Source: Hungatella sp. UBA7603
GTDB taxonomy: Bacteria; Bacillota; Clostridia; Lachnospirales; Lachnospiraceae
DNA length: 64,000 nucleotides
Reading direction: 5' to 3'
Assembly (NCBI GenBank): GCA_002478865.1
Contig: DLJZ01000021.1
Coordinates: 61,351 to 125,350 of the forward strand
The notes beneath the pieces were generated by a model. It was not told the origin of the DNA. It saw only the letters and a program-made list of their open reading frames with translations, and did no database searches. Made by a program: the position numbers and the translations under genes. Positions 33,517-42,481 of the stretch are shown piece by piece; position 1 is the stretch's first letter; each line of letters starts with the position of its first letter.

Positions 33517-34005
33517 ATGAAAAAATACGTTGTAATTATCGGAATCTTATTCGTATGGATTATAGGGACATTGTTTCATTTTGTATATGAATGGTCAGGA
33601 GAAAATTTGATTGTGGGACTTATTTCCCCTGTCAATGAATCCGTTTGGGAACATATGAAACTAATCTTTTTTCCTATGTTACTATTTGGCTTGCTCACAA
33701 AGAATAAAGATACGAATCCATGCCAGACCTCGGCTTATTATGCCGGCATGTTAATTGGCACTCTTCTCATACCTGTTATGTTTTACCTCTACACCCCTAT
33801 ACTTGGGGGAAGTAATCTGGTTATTGATATTCTTATTTTCTATCTATCTGTTTTTATTGCCTTTGCATTAAGCTATTTTTTATCAAAAAACTGCCTGCTC
33901 CGTAAGTACAATGGTCTTTTGTTCTTTGCCGTCACGCTACTTATGGTTTCGTTTTTTATATTTACTTTTGTACCACCCTCTCTTCCCATTTTTAGTACTC
34001 CGTAA
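33517..34005 (+). CDS. DUF6512 family membrane protein
   Basis: A 162-aa integral membrane protein with about five hydrophobic helices. The conserved core G-T-L-F-H-F-V-Y-E-W-S and S-P-V-N-E-S-V-W-E-H-M-K is characteristic of DUF6512. No function is established. AAGGAGG precedes ATG 33517, and it lies 45 bp after the second subtilase, so it may share that transcript. Confidence 0.8.
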   Translation: MKKYVVIIGILFVWIIGTLFHFVYEWSGENLIVGLISPVNESVWEHMKLIFFPMLLFGLLTKNKDTNPCQTSAYYAGMLIGTLLIPVMFYLYTPILGGSNLVIDILIFYLSVFIAFALSYFLSKNCLLRKYNGLLFFAVTLLMVSFFIFTFVPPSLPIFSTP

Positions 34006-34065
34006 TCAGTTATGTAATATTGTCCATATTTATCTTCAATTTTTGTGCAAGTTTTCATAGAAACT

Positions 34066-34104
34066 TCCTGTTTTTCCACACATACTAAGTTTAGAAAAAC
34101 AGGA
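34066..34104 (+). promoter_or_regulatory. Inverted repeat covering the splB start region
   Basis: TCCTGTTTTTC and GAAAAACAGGA are perfect 11-bp arms with a 17-nt spacer that contains CATACTA, a sigma-G-type -10. The right arm runs into the AGGAGG ribosome site of the SplB gene. It could be an operator or, if transcribed from upstream, a hairpin that hides the ribosome site. Confidence 0.45.
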
Positions 34105-34112
34105 GGTATGCC

Positions 34113-35108
34113 ATGTTCCCAGATAAAATTTATTATGAGCCCGACTCTCTCCAGTATGAGCTAGGCCAACATCTAAAAGAAAAATACAGTGATGTGCCCT
34201 GGGTCCCCATTGAAACACACAATAAGATCGATGAACTCAGAACCCGTCCTAATAAAGATTTTCCATCCTTAAAGCAAGTTATTGTCATTGGCGTCCGAAA
34301 GACCCACAACTACGTTCCAAATCATAAAGTGTCTGATTTTCTAGTTCCCTATACATCGTCCGGCTGTACCGCCATGTGTCATTACTGTTACCTAGTCTGC
34401 AATTATAATAAATGTGCATATCTTCGCTTGTTTGTAAACCGAGATCAGATGCTGAAAAAGATCATTGATCATGGGATCCGTTCTCAAAAGGATTATACCT
34501 ACGAAATCGGCAGTAACAGTGACTTAGTCCTTGAGAACACCATAACTGGAAATCTATCCTGGACAATTGAAAATTTCAGTAAGAGCCAATACGGTTCTCT
34601 CACCTTTCCCACTAAATTCAATCAGGTTGAGCCTCTTTTAGGATTAAATCACAGGGGCAGAGTTATTATTCGAATGAGTGTAAATCCCCAATCCATTATC
34701 AGCCGCTTTGAACCGGGCACATCCAACTTAAATGCCAGATTAACGGCCTTAAACCGCATGTGTGACGCTGGTTATCAGGTTGGGCTTTTAATAGCTCCTG
34801 TCATATTAACGGAAGACTGGAAAACCCTGTATACAGAGCTTATTGATACCATTTCGATGCAGTTAACTGATAAAGCGAAAAAGCAAGCTCCCATTGAAAT
34901 CATCTTCATGACTTATAGCTATGTTCACAATGCCATTAACACAGAGGCATTTCCTCAATCAGAACAACTTTACTCCAAAGAGCTGATGACAGGACGAGGC
35001 AGGGGAAGATACTGCTACCGTAATGAATTAAGAACGGATGGCGAAATATTCTTAAGGAATATGATTGAAACAAAATTAAAAGAAATGACAATCCTATACG
35101 TAGTTTAA
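34113..35108 (+). CDS. Spore photoproduct lyase family radical SAM protein
   Basis: A 331-aa SplB homologue. The radical-SAM cluster motif is C-T-A-M-C-H-Y-C-Y (Cys85, 89, 92). Other SplB blocks include V-I-G-V-R-K-T, S-V-N-P-Q-S-I-I-S-R-F-E-P-G-T-S and G-Y-Q-V-G-L-L-I-A-P. SplB repairs the spore-specific thymine dimer during germination. The conserved hydrogen-donor Cys of characterised enzymes (E-A-S-C-T-S-D in Bacillus) aligns to Ser134 here (E-I-G-S-N-S-D). Extra Cys residues occur just after the cluster motif (L-V-C, N-K-C). It may be a variant enzyme. AGGAGG precedes ATG 34113. Confidence 0.85.
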   Translation: MFPDKIYYEPDSLQYELGQHLKEKYSDVPWVPIETHNKIDELRTRPNKDFPSLKQVIVIGVRKTHNYVPNHKVSDFLVPYTSSGCTAMCHYCYLVCNYNKCAYLRLFVNRDQMLKKIIDHGIRSQKDYTYEIGSNSDLVLENTITGNLSWTIENFSKSQYGSLTFPTKFNQVEPLLGLNHRGRVIIRMSVNPQSIISRFEPGTSNLNARLTALNRMCDAGYQVGLLIAPVILTEDWKTLYTELIDTISMQLTDKAKKQAPIEIIFMTYSYVHNAINTEAFPQSEQLYSKELMTGRGRGRYCYRNELRTDGEIFLRNMIETKLKEMTILYVV

Positions 35109-35120
35109 CCTTACAATAAT

Positions 35121-35146
35121 GCCCGGACTTTTTCCGGGCCTTTTTG
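35121..35146 (+). terminator. Terminator of the SplB gene
   Basis: GCCCGGA and TCCGGGC form the stem, followed by CTTTTTG. Confidence 0.9.
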
Positions 35147-35284
35147 TTATTTTCATTTTATTTATGATAAAATACCGTTACAATTTGTACATTAATATTA
35201 AGTACGCATAATTATAGTAACTTTTTTTCCTTTTTCCTATTATTTTTATGTCGATTTATGTCGAATATACTCATGTTGAGCAGA

Positions 35285-35367
35285 TATAATCTGAATTAAA
35301 TTAAGAAAGGAGGTTATTCTCTTATATTCACTCAAAATCTTACTGCAACTCGTGCAGTATATTTTTT
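35285..35367 (+). promoter_or_regulatory. Leader region of the chemoreceptor gene
   Basis: The 356-bp gap before the chemoreceptor holds TATAAT at 35285-35290 and an AAAGGAGG at 35306-35313 that is not followed by any ATG, GTG or TTG at usable distance. ACTGCA/TGCAGT forms a hairpin (35342-35358) ending in ATATTTTTT. This resembles an attenuator-type leader. No known riboswitch was recognised, and no gene is seen in the rest of the gap. Confidence 0.35.
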
Positions 35368-35464
35368 GTGTAATTAATGGTAAATTTTTCCAAAAAAACA
35401 ATATAGCGCTGCGCAGGGGGATTCATCTATTTACCAATTTATTTAATTAAGGGAGCATAACACT

Positions 35465-37690
35465 ATGAAAAACAAGAAAAAATTGAATTTCAACGATTTC
35501 AAGCTTGCAACAAAAATGTCCATCGTAACGGGCGTAATCCTTGCAGTGAGCTTGACTCTGTTGATCGCAATCTCTGCCATGCAGACAAGCATCTCATTAT
35601 CAAAAGCAATTAACGGGGAATTTAGCGGAATCGCCGGCAAAAACGGCCTTATGGTTCAATCCATGGTCAGTAACGCTTCAGGCTCTGCAAAAGAATTACA
35701 GGAATACTTAAACAATGTATACGGCGGTAACAAATTGGCTGCCGGAGATTGGAATGGGGAAGGGATTCAAAGTCATATTTACAACGCACAACTAACAGAA
35801 TCCAATTATGCAATTGAGACCTATGTGATGAATTCTGCATGGGCAGCCCTTAACAATAGTGCTGATCTTTATGGTATCGGTGCTTTTTTTGAGCCAGGCC
35901 AGTTTGATTCTTCTGTTAAGGACTACTCTGTTTATATTGATCGAGATAATGCAAAAAATAAAACAGCTCAGTCACTTGGGGCATACAGTGAGTATTCAAA
36001 GAACGCTTACTATAAAGTAGCCAGAGATACCAAAGCTCCTTTTATTACAGATCCGTTTGATTACAAAGGAACCATGATGAGTACCGTTGCCTACCCAATT
36101 ATGAAAGGGGACAATGTAATTGGAGTTGTTTTGGCCGATATCAGCCTTGCAAATTTCTCCAAGATCAAAACAACGGATGCAAAATATCCTACGATGTATG
36201 TAGATATTTACACAGAAGGTAATATCATTTCTTTTGACAGCAAGTCCAGTGAAAATATTGGAAAAAAGCTAGAAGAAATGCTGCCAGCTTCTGAATACAG
36301 TAAAATTGTAGAAGCTCAGAAAACAAAGCAGGAATTTCATGTTGATACAAGAAGAGCTGACGGCACCTTTGAATCCAGACATTACTACCCCATTACCTGT
36401 GAATCACAGACCTGGTGGGCATCAAGCAGTCTGGATAAGAGTGATTTAAATAAAGATGTATACTTAATTGTGGCTGTGATGCTTGTAATGGCTGTTCTTG
36501 CCACTGCTGTTATCATTTGTGTAGTTACCTTTGTTATGAAGAAGACTCTTCGCCCGATTGAAGGAGTTGTGACGGCCGCTTCTAATATTGCTGCCGGTAA
36601 CCTTGATATACAGTTGGATATCAAATCCAATGATGAGATTGGTATTCTTTCAAAGAACTTCGTTTCTATGGCAGATAACTTAAAGCTGATTATTGAGGAC
36701 ATTAACTACGTCCTTGGCGAAATGAGCAATGGTGATTTTACCGTAACCACCACGAAAGAAGAGAAATATGTTGGTTCCTACCGCTATATCCTGGAAGCAA
36801 TGCACAACATTCGTTTGACTTTAAGCAATGCTCTCTTAGAGATTGATCATGCTTCAGAACAAGTATCAACCGGTGCTTCCCAAGTATCTGACGCTGCCCA
36901 GGCTTTAAGCCAGGGTGCTACCGAACAGGCTTCAAGCATAGAAGAATTATCTGCAACCATTACAGATATCTCTGATCGTATCAACCAAAATGCTTCCAAC
37001 GCATTAGAAGCAAATACTCTTTCTCAGGAAGCTAGCGAAGGCGTATTGGCAGGCAACCAGAAGATGGCAGATATGATTGCTGCTATGAACGATATTGCCA
37101 GCACCTCCAATGAGATTAGTAAGATTATCAGAACCATTGATGATATCGCGTTCCAGACCAACATCCTGGCTTTAAATGCGGCTGTAGAGGCAGCAAGAGC
37201 CGGTTCCGCTGGAAAGGGCTTTGCCGTAGTTGCAGATGAAGTTCGTAACTTAGCAGGAAAATCTGCAGAGGCTGCAAAAAACACCACTATCCTGATTGAA
37301 AATGCCATTACTGCAATTGGAAACGGCACAAAGATTGCTGGGGAAACCGCTGATGCGCTTCGACTGGTAGTAGAAAAGTCAAATACCTCTGCGGTTCGCA
37401 TTGCTGAGATAGCAGAAGCTTCCACAGCTCAGGCAGACGCTGTTATGCAGGTTACAACCGGTATTGATCAGATCTCTGCTGTGGTACAGACTACCTCTGC
37501 AACATCAGAAGAAAGCGCTGCTACCTCTGAAGAATTATCTGCTCAGGCAGTAACCTTAAAATCTCTGGTAGGTAAATTCAAGCTGATGGATGCTCAGTCA
37601 AACGATTATACTCAGTTATCAGAAGCAACTACAAAGTTAGAAGATAAATTTGAGGATGATTATAAGAATCATACAAACAGCAAATATTAA
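35465..37690 (+). CDS. Methyl-accepting chemotaxis protein with extracellular dCache-type sensor
   Basis: A 741-aa chemoreceptor. The order is: membrane helix 1 (about 17-38), a large extracellular sensor of the dCache type (about 40-330, with Y-S-E-Y-S-K-N-A-Y-Y-K and A-P-F-I-T-D-P-F-D-Y), helix 2 (about 337-360), HAMP (about 360-412), and a cytoplasmic signalling domain with the hairpin I-A-F-Q-T-N-I-L-A-L-N-A-A-V-E-A-A-R-A-G. The ligand is not deducible; small organic acids or amino acids are typical. GGGAG lies 9 nt before ATG 35465. Monocistronic. Confidence 0.93.
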   Translation: MKNKKKLNFNDFKLATKMSIVTGVILAVSLTLLIAISAMQTSISLSKAINGEFSGIAGKNGLMVQSMVSNASGSAKELQEYLNNVYGGNKLAAGDWNGEGIQSHIYNAQLTESNYAIETYVMNSAWAALNNSADLYGIGAFFEPGQFDSSVKDYSVYIDRDNAKNKTAQSLGAYSEYSKNAYYKVARDTKAPFITDPFDYKGTMMSTVAYPIMKGDNVIGVVLADISLANFSKIKTTDAKYPTMYVDIYTEGNIISFDSKSSENIGKKLEEMLPASEYSKIVEAQKTKQEFHVDTRRADGTFESRHYYPITCESQTWWASSSLDKSDLNKDVYLIVAVMLVMAVLATAVIICVVTFVMKKTLRPIEGVVTAASNIAAGNLDIQLDIKSNDEIGILSKNFVSMADNLKLIIEDINYVLGEMSNGDFTVTTTKEEKYVGSYRYILEAMHNIRLTLSNALLEIDHASEQVSTGASQVSDAAQALSQGATEQASSIEELSATITDISDRINQNASNALEANTLSQEASEGVLAGNQKMADMIAAMNDIASTSNEISKIIRTIDDIAFQTNILALNAAVEAARAGSAGKGFAVVADEVRNLAGKSAEAAKNTTILIENAITAIGNGTKIAGETADALRLVVEKSNTSAVRIAEIAEASTAQADAVMQVTTGIDQISAVVQTTSATSEESAATSEELSAQAVTLKSLVGKFKLMDAQSNDYTQLSEATTKLEDKFEDDYKNHTNSKY

Positions 37691-37702
37691 AAAGTCTAAT
37701 TA

Positions 37703-37751
37703 AACAGGTGTCTGCAAGGTATTTTTCGAAACTTGCAGATGCCTGTTTTTT
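37703..37751 (+). terminator. Terminator of the chemoreceptor gene
   Basis: AACAGGTGTCTGCAAG pairs with CTTGCAGATGCCTGTT (one mismatch), followed by TTTTTT. Confidence 0.9.
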
Positions 37752-37867
37752 ATTTATTCCTTCCCCCTCATTGTCAATCTTTACTTTTATAACTACTTAT
37801 GATAAAGTAAACCATATCTGATTTTTGATAAAACAATTTGCTATGCTCTAACGAAAAGGAGAAACCA

Positions 37868-38257
37868 ATGCTCACAGATGATTACGCAACAAGGATGACC
37901 AATAGTGCGGTAGGCACCTTATTAAAGCTGATTTTTAATATAGAACTTGGCAAAAACGAAGAGAATGCATGGAAAGATGAAACGTATCTTAATCTCTATC
38001 ATGAGCTGACGAAGATGATTGATGATGGAGACATAAACGATGCAGAAAATAAACTGTTTGATTTATTAGATCCAGCCAATATGGAGATTTTTAAGCTTTC
38101 ACTTATGTTCTATTATTATATGAATGATATGGACGGAGACTTTCTTGAAAAGAATGATTACACCAAATTAGAGATTACAGATGGTCTAAGACACGTATCA
38201 ACCCTTTACGGCTATGAAAGTATGGCAGGAGCCCTTTTTGGACATGCTACTGAATAG
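37868..38257 (+). CDS. DUF6483 family protein
   Basis: A 129-aa acidic, helical, soluble protein that I place in DUF6483 with moderate confidence. It has the pattern L-L-K-L-I-F-N near residue 18, then two helical hairpins (E-L-T-K-M-I-D-D-G-D-I-N-D-A-E-N-K-L-F). No catalytic motif is visible. AAGGAG precedes ATG 37868. Monocistronic, ending in a shared terminator. Confidence 0.7.
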   Translation: MLTDDYATRMTNSAVGTLLKLIFNIELGKNEENAWKDETYLNLYHELTKMIDDGDINDAENKLFDLLDPANMEIFKLSLMFYYYMNDMDGDFLEKNDYTKLEITDGLRHVSTLYGYESMAGALFGHATE

Positions 38258-38316
38258 AAAAAAGACTGCACCGATTCAAAGATAAATTTCTTTGAACCGA
38301 TGCAGTCTTTTTTTTC
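38257..38316. terminator. Bidirectional terminator
   Basis: AAAAGACTGCA-CCG and CGG-TGCAGTCTTTT plus an inner TTCAAAG/CTTTGAA pair form a long stem between the convergent DUF6483 and DUF1858 genes. Confidence 0.92.
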
Positions 38317-38323
38317 TAAAACA

Positions 38324-38521
38324 TTACTTTGTCATGTGGCTATTGAGTTTTTCTACCAATGGTTCTACAGGAACGCCATGTACCATACAAGCCTCTTCCA
38401 AACTTTCCATTGTGGAGGAAGGACAGCCTAAACAGTGCATTCCCATTTCAAAGAAGTAAGGTGCTGTAGTCTGATCCTCTCTTAAGATCTCTCCGATTAA
38501 AGTTTCTTTTGTCACTGTCAT
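38324..38521 (-). CDS. DUF1858 domain protein
   Basis: A 65-aa protein that is a stand-alone DUF1858 domain: T-L-I-G-E-I-L, a Y-F-F-E-M-G-M-H-C-L-G-C-P motif with a C-x-x-C pair, and a helical end. DUF1858 is often found near hybrid-cluster and other redox proteins and is thought to be redox active. It begins immediately after the lon stop codon, with AGAGGT in the end of lon, so the two are probably co-transcribed. An hcp gene lies about 21 kb away. Confidence 0.88.
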   Translation of the reverse strand: MTVTKETLIGEILREDQTTAPYFFEMGMHCLGCPSSTMESLEEACMVHGVPVEPLVEKLNSHMTK

Positions 38522-40939
38522 TTAAATTACCTCTCTTCTTAAATTTGTTTTACCAGAATCAAATGTTTCGAAAAAACGTCCGCTTCCTTCTTTTTGCATT
38601 AACACCTGCTCAAGTCTTGGAAGGGAAATACCAAGTGTCTCTCTAAGCACATCCTCTACGGTTTCCACTGGTATTATAGTTAGCTGTTCTTTGATTTCTT
38701 CCGGTACATCTTTTAAATCTACCAGGTTATCTTTCGGAATGAGAACCTTTTTTATACCTGCCCTTTGAGCTCCTAAAAGCTTTTCTTTTAATCCACCAAT
38801 GGGAAGTACTGCTCCACGCAAGGTTGTTTCGCCTGTCATTGCTAATCTAGAATCCACCTTATGGCCTGTTACTAAAGATGCCAGAGCCGTAAAGAGTGCA
38901 ATTCCAGCAGATGGTCCATCTTTTGGTACAGCTCCTGATGGAACATGAATGTGTAAATCCTTTTCCTTAAAATTAAAGGTGTTAAGTGGCAGTCTTGATT
39001 TTAAAAGGCTAAGGGATATCCTTGCGGATTCCTTCATAACATCACCTAATTTGCCGGTTAAGATCACGTTTCCACTTCCTGGCATATCAGTGGCTTCAAT
39101 AAAGAGAATTTCTCCTCCCACTGGTGTATAAGCAAGTCCTGTTACCACTCCCGGTGGATTATCATTTTGTGCCTTTTCATGGCGGGAAACTCTTCTTCCA
39201 AGTAGATCTTCCAGATCCTCTTCCTTAATGGTAAAAGGTCCTTCGCTCTTTTTGGAAACAATTCTCTCTCCAGCAATTCTGGCTAGAGCAGCAAGCTGCT
39301 TTTTAAGGCCTCTTACACCTGCTTCCATGGTATAATCACTGATAATTTTTTTAAGAACACCATCTTCTAATACAATCTGATCCTTTGGAATACCATGGTC
39401 TTCTAACACTGCCGAGAGGAGGTGGTCTTTACCAATATGGAACTTCTCTTCTATGGTATAGCTAGAGATTGGAATCACTTCCATACGATCCAAGAGAGGC
39501 AATGGAATGCTCTCTAGAGAATTGGCAGTTGCAATAAAGAAGACATCGGATAAGTCATACGGAAGATCAAGATAATGATCTGTAAAGGTGGAATTTTGTT
39601 CCGGATCTAGAACCTCTAACAATGCACTGGAAGGATCTCCGTGAAATCCGCCAGACATCAGCTTATCTACTTCATCAAGAACCATAACCGGATTGGTATG
39701 TCCTGCCTTTTTTAGACTCTGAATGATTCTACCTGGCATAGCTCCTACATAGGTTCTGCGGTGACCACGTATCTCTGACTCATCTCGCACACCGCCTAGG
39801 CTTAGCCTAACATATTCTCTTCCAAGAGCTTCTGCTATGCTTTTTCCAAGGCTTGTCTTTCCTGTACCAGGAGGACCAACTAACAATAGGATTGAACCTT
39901 TTTTATTCTTATTTAACTGCATAACTGCAAGGTGCTGTATGATTCTCTCTTTTACCTTTTCAAGACCATAGTGTTGCTGGTTTAATATCCGTCTGGCTTC
40001 TTCAAGATTAACCGCCTTTGCTTCTTCCTTTTTCCAAGGAAGCTGAACCAAAAGATCAAGATAGTTTTTAATTACATTGTAATCTGGCTTACTTTGTCCC
40101 TGTTCTTCCAGCTTATTAAATTCCTCAATCGCCGCTTCCTTAACCTCCTCAGGCATACCTGCCTCTTCAATTCTGGTTAAATAATCTGCGTCTTTTTTCC
40201 CACTTTGTTCTTTACCTTCGTTTAACTCTTCCTGAATTGCCTTAAGCTGTTCTCTTAGTACAGTCTCACGGTAGTAACGATTGGTCCGCTCAGAGAACTT
40301 TTCTGAGATTTCCATCTGGAACTGAATCATCTCTTTGTTCTTTATAAGATGATCCAAAAAGCGAAGACCACGCTCCTTTTCTGACTTCAGCTCTAAAAGT
40401 TCATAGCGCTCAATGGCAGGTATCTGAAGAAACTGAGATAAGTATACAATTAAGGAATTTAAATCCTCAAAACCTTCTACAATTCTTTGATATTGTTCTC
40501 CGCCTGTAAACTTAGAGCTGATCTCGCCACTAGTCTTCTTAACGTATCCTACCATCTCTTTTTTGCTTTTCTCGTCCAAATCCATTACATCAGGGGAAAT
40601 ATCATAAGCGGCCAGCATAACGTCTTCTTCTTCCAATAAATCTTTTATTTCAACCCGCTCCAGAAGTTTTACAGAAAGTCTAACTCCTTTTTCAGTTCTT
40701 TCAAGACTTATTACCTCAAATGTAACTCCAGTACGATAAAAGTCTTCTTCTATCTTTTTTGATTTGCCGAAATTCTGTTTCAACGGCACCGCAATCTTTA
40801 CAACCTCTTCGTTCTCCAAATACTCCGCCAGAGCATCATTCAAAGATTCCATTTGAATCGAAGTTACGACATTGGGTAATAAAACCTTATATGAGACTGG
40901 AAATACAATTCCTAATTGTTTATTTAAGTAATTTTTCAT
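38522..40939 (-). CDS. lon: ATP-dependent Lon protease
   Basis: An 805-aa LonA-type protease for misfolded and regulatory proteins. An N-terminal substrate-binding domain and coiled coil (about 1-300) precede the AAA+ module with Walker A G-P-P-G-T-G-K-T-S and Walker B V-M-V-L-D-E-V-D-K-L. The protease domain has the Ser-Lys dyad: Ser677 in K-D-G-P-S-A-G and Lys720 in I-G-G-L-K-E-K. AAAGGA precedes ATG 40939. I saw no CIRCE element upstream. DUF1858 follows with no gap. Confidence 0.96.
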   Translation of the reverse strand: MKNYLNKQLGIVFPVSYKVLLPNVVTSIQMESLNDALAEYLENEEVVKIAVPLKQNFGKSKKIEEDFYRTGVTFEVISLERTEKGVRLSVKLLERVEIKDLLEEEDVMLAAYDISPDVMDLDEKSKKEMVGYVKKTSGEISSKFTGGEQYQRIVEGFEDLNSLIVYLSQFLQIPAIERYELLELKSEKERGLRFLDHLIKNKEMIQFQMEISEKFSERTNRYYRETVLREQLKAIQEELNEGKEQSGKKDADYLTRIEEAGMPEEVKEAAIEEFNKLEEQGQSKPDYNVIKNYLDLLVQLPWKKEEAKAVNLEEARRILNQQHYGLEKVKERIIQHLAVMQLNKNKKGSILLLVGPPGTGKTSLGKSIAEALGREYVRLSLGGVRDESEIRGHRRTYVGAMPGRIIQSLKKAGHTNPVMVLDEVDKLMSGGFHGDPSSALLEVLDPEQNSTFTDHYLDLPYDLSDVFFIATANSLESIPLPLLDRMEVIPISSYTIEEKFHIGKDHLLSAVLEDHGIPKDQIVLEDGVLKKIISDYTMEAGVRGLKKQLAALARIAGERIVSKKSEGPFTIKEEDLEDLLGRRVSRHEKAQNDNPPGVVTGLAYTPVGGEILFIEATDMPGSGNVILTGKLGDVMKESARISLSLLKSRLPLNTFNFKEKDLHIHVPSGAVPKDGPSAGIALFTALASLVTGHKVDSRLAMTGETTLRGAVLPIGGLKEKLLGAQRAGIKKVLIPKDNLVDLKDVPEEIKEQLTIIPVETVEDVLRETLGISLPRLEQVLMQKEGSGRFFETFDSGKTNLRREVI

Positions 40940-41046
40940 AGTTTTATCCTTTCTGTGCGTATTCTAAAGTGAATGTTCATTTATAATAGAATATTTTTTT
41001 GCGAGATTTCTTGCAAATCTTTATGCAAAACAATCCCGCCTTATAT

Positions 41047-41610
41047 CTATCGCAATATCGCATACTGTATGATATTAATCATCTCTTCCAGTAGCTCTTC
41101 CTTTTGTGCCTTTGTTTTTCTGTTATCAACTGCTATTGCCTTAACCGGTTGAAACATAATCGCCAAAATATTATCTTCTCTGTAATCCTTTATAATATTT
41201 TGTACTTTCATCTCTTCCACAAGGCTGTAGATATTACAGATTCCCCGTTTTCCGGTACACTTACCTCCAAGAGAGGGACAATTGGAAAACTGTTCCACAA
41301 AACTAAATATCTCTTTGTTATCTAAAATATAGCTGTAATAGCTGCGTATGAGAATTTCGATCTGCTTCTGCCCTTCCATCTTCCTGTCTATGCTGTCCAA
41401 AAGGTATGCATAAACCTCTTCTGAATATTCCATATAAATATCATGAAGCATAACGTCTTTATTCTCGAAGTAAATGTATACCGTTGCCGGCGAAACCCCT
41501 GCCATCTTAGCGATTTTAGAGACAGAAGTGCCATGAAAGCCCTCCTGCAGGATCAGCTTAATTACTGCTTCTTTTATGCTTCTCACTTTTTCGTCGTCTT
41601 TTTTTCTCAT
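41047..41610 (-). CDS. TetR/AcrR family transcriptional regulator
   Basis: A 187-aa TetR-type repressor. The N-terminal helix-turn-helix is clear: G-F-H-G-T-S-V-S-K-I-A-K-M-A-G-V-S-P-A-T-V-Y, then Y-F-E-N-K. The C-terminal ligand domain contains a small Cys cluster (C-P-S-L-G-G-K-C-T-G-K-R-G-I-C), which could bind metal or sense redox state. It lies between lon and an SDR gene on the same strand, with its own upstream AT-rich region; the target is unknown. Confidence 0.88.
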   Translation of the reverse strand: MRKKDDEKVRSIKEAVIKLILQEGFHGTSVSKIAKMAGVSPATVYIYFENKDVMLHDIYMEYSEEVYAYLLDSIDRKMEGQKQIEILIRSYYSYILDNKEIFSFVEQFSNCPSLGGKCTGKRGICNIYSLVEEMKVQNIIKDYREDNILAIMFQPVKAIAVDNRKTKAQKEELLEEMINIIQYAILR

Positions 41611-41689
41611 GTCATCACCTCTATAGTTTTATAATAAATGATCGTTCACTTATTGTCAAGTTATTTTTTACTAACTCATATGGTACTAA

Positions 41690-42481
41690 TTATTTTGAAA
41701 AATTCTTCTGACTAAACTGATACAACATCTTATAATATATTTTTCCTGGCAGAAGACGGAATATAGAAACCAGTATCTTTGCATGTAATCCAGGGATACT
41801 GACAATACGCCCCTTCTCTAAATCTTTTAATGATTCTTTTACTACGATCTCTGGAGACATCCATTGAATCATCCCTTTACTAACTTGCCGTGCTGGGTCA
41901 AGTCCCATCTTTCCATGGAAATCTGTATTGGTAAGTCCGGGACAAACAGCCATAACTTTTACTCCGGTTTTATAAAGATCCATTGCTAGACCTTCGGAGA
42001 ATGATTTTAAAAAGGCTTTTACTCCGGAATATGCCGCATTTCCTGGTACTGCCATATAGATCCCCTCAGAAGATATATTAATAATAATTCCTTTGTCTCT
42101 CTGAATCATTCCAGGAAGAACTTGATGTATTAATTTTATAGGGGCCAGTACATTTACATCCGCAAGGCTACAAACAGAGTTAATATCTGTCTCATAGAAA
42201 CGCCCGACGATTCCAAAGCCTGCGTTATTTATCAATACCTCAACTTCCTTCCCTTTAATAAATTCAAGTACCTTTTCTACGTCTTCCTCTTTTGACAGTT
42301 CTGCAATTAAAGTATGAACCTGAACCCCATATGTACTCTGGATCTGCTCTCCGTTCCTTTCAAGGATTTCCTTTCTTCTCCCAGTAAGAATAAGGTCATA
42401 ACCTCGTCTGGCAAATTCCTTAGCGTAGGCGGCACCAATCCCACTTGTAGCTCCTGTTATGACTGCGATTTTATTCTCCAT
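41690..42481 (-). CDS. Short-chain dehydrogenase/reductase, DltE-like
   Basis: A 263-aa SDR of the classical type: T-G-A-T-S-G-I-G at residues 9-16, N-N-A-G in the middle, and Y-S-G-V-K as the catalytic Tyr/Lys pair. The C-terminal tail is basic and hydrophobic, as in DltE-like SDRs. The substrate is unknown. Its start overlaps the end of the marR gene by 11 bp, so the regulator and enzyme form a coupled pair. Confidence 0.9.
   Translation of the reverse strand: MENKIAVITGATSGIGAAYAKEFARRGYDLILTGRRKEILERNGEQIQSTYGVQVHTLIAELSKEEDVEKVLEFIKGKEVEVLINNAGFGIVGRFYETDINSVCSLADVNVLAPIKLIHQVLPGMIQRDKGIIINISSEGIYMAVPGNAAYSGVKAFLKSFSEGLAMDLYKTGVKVMAVCPGLTNTDFHGKMGLDPARQVSKGMIQWMSPEIVVKESLKDLEKGRIVSIPGLHAKILVSIFRLLPGKIYYKMLYQFSQKNFSK

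Noticed and set aside
35147..35464. c-di-GMP or other known riboswitch before the chemoreceptor
   Set aside because: The conserved blocks of the c-di-GMP-I aptamer are not present.
40940..41046. CIRCE heat-shock operator before lon
   Set aside because: No TTAGCACTC-N9-GAGTGCTAA-like repeat is present in the gap.
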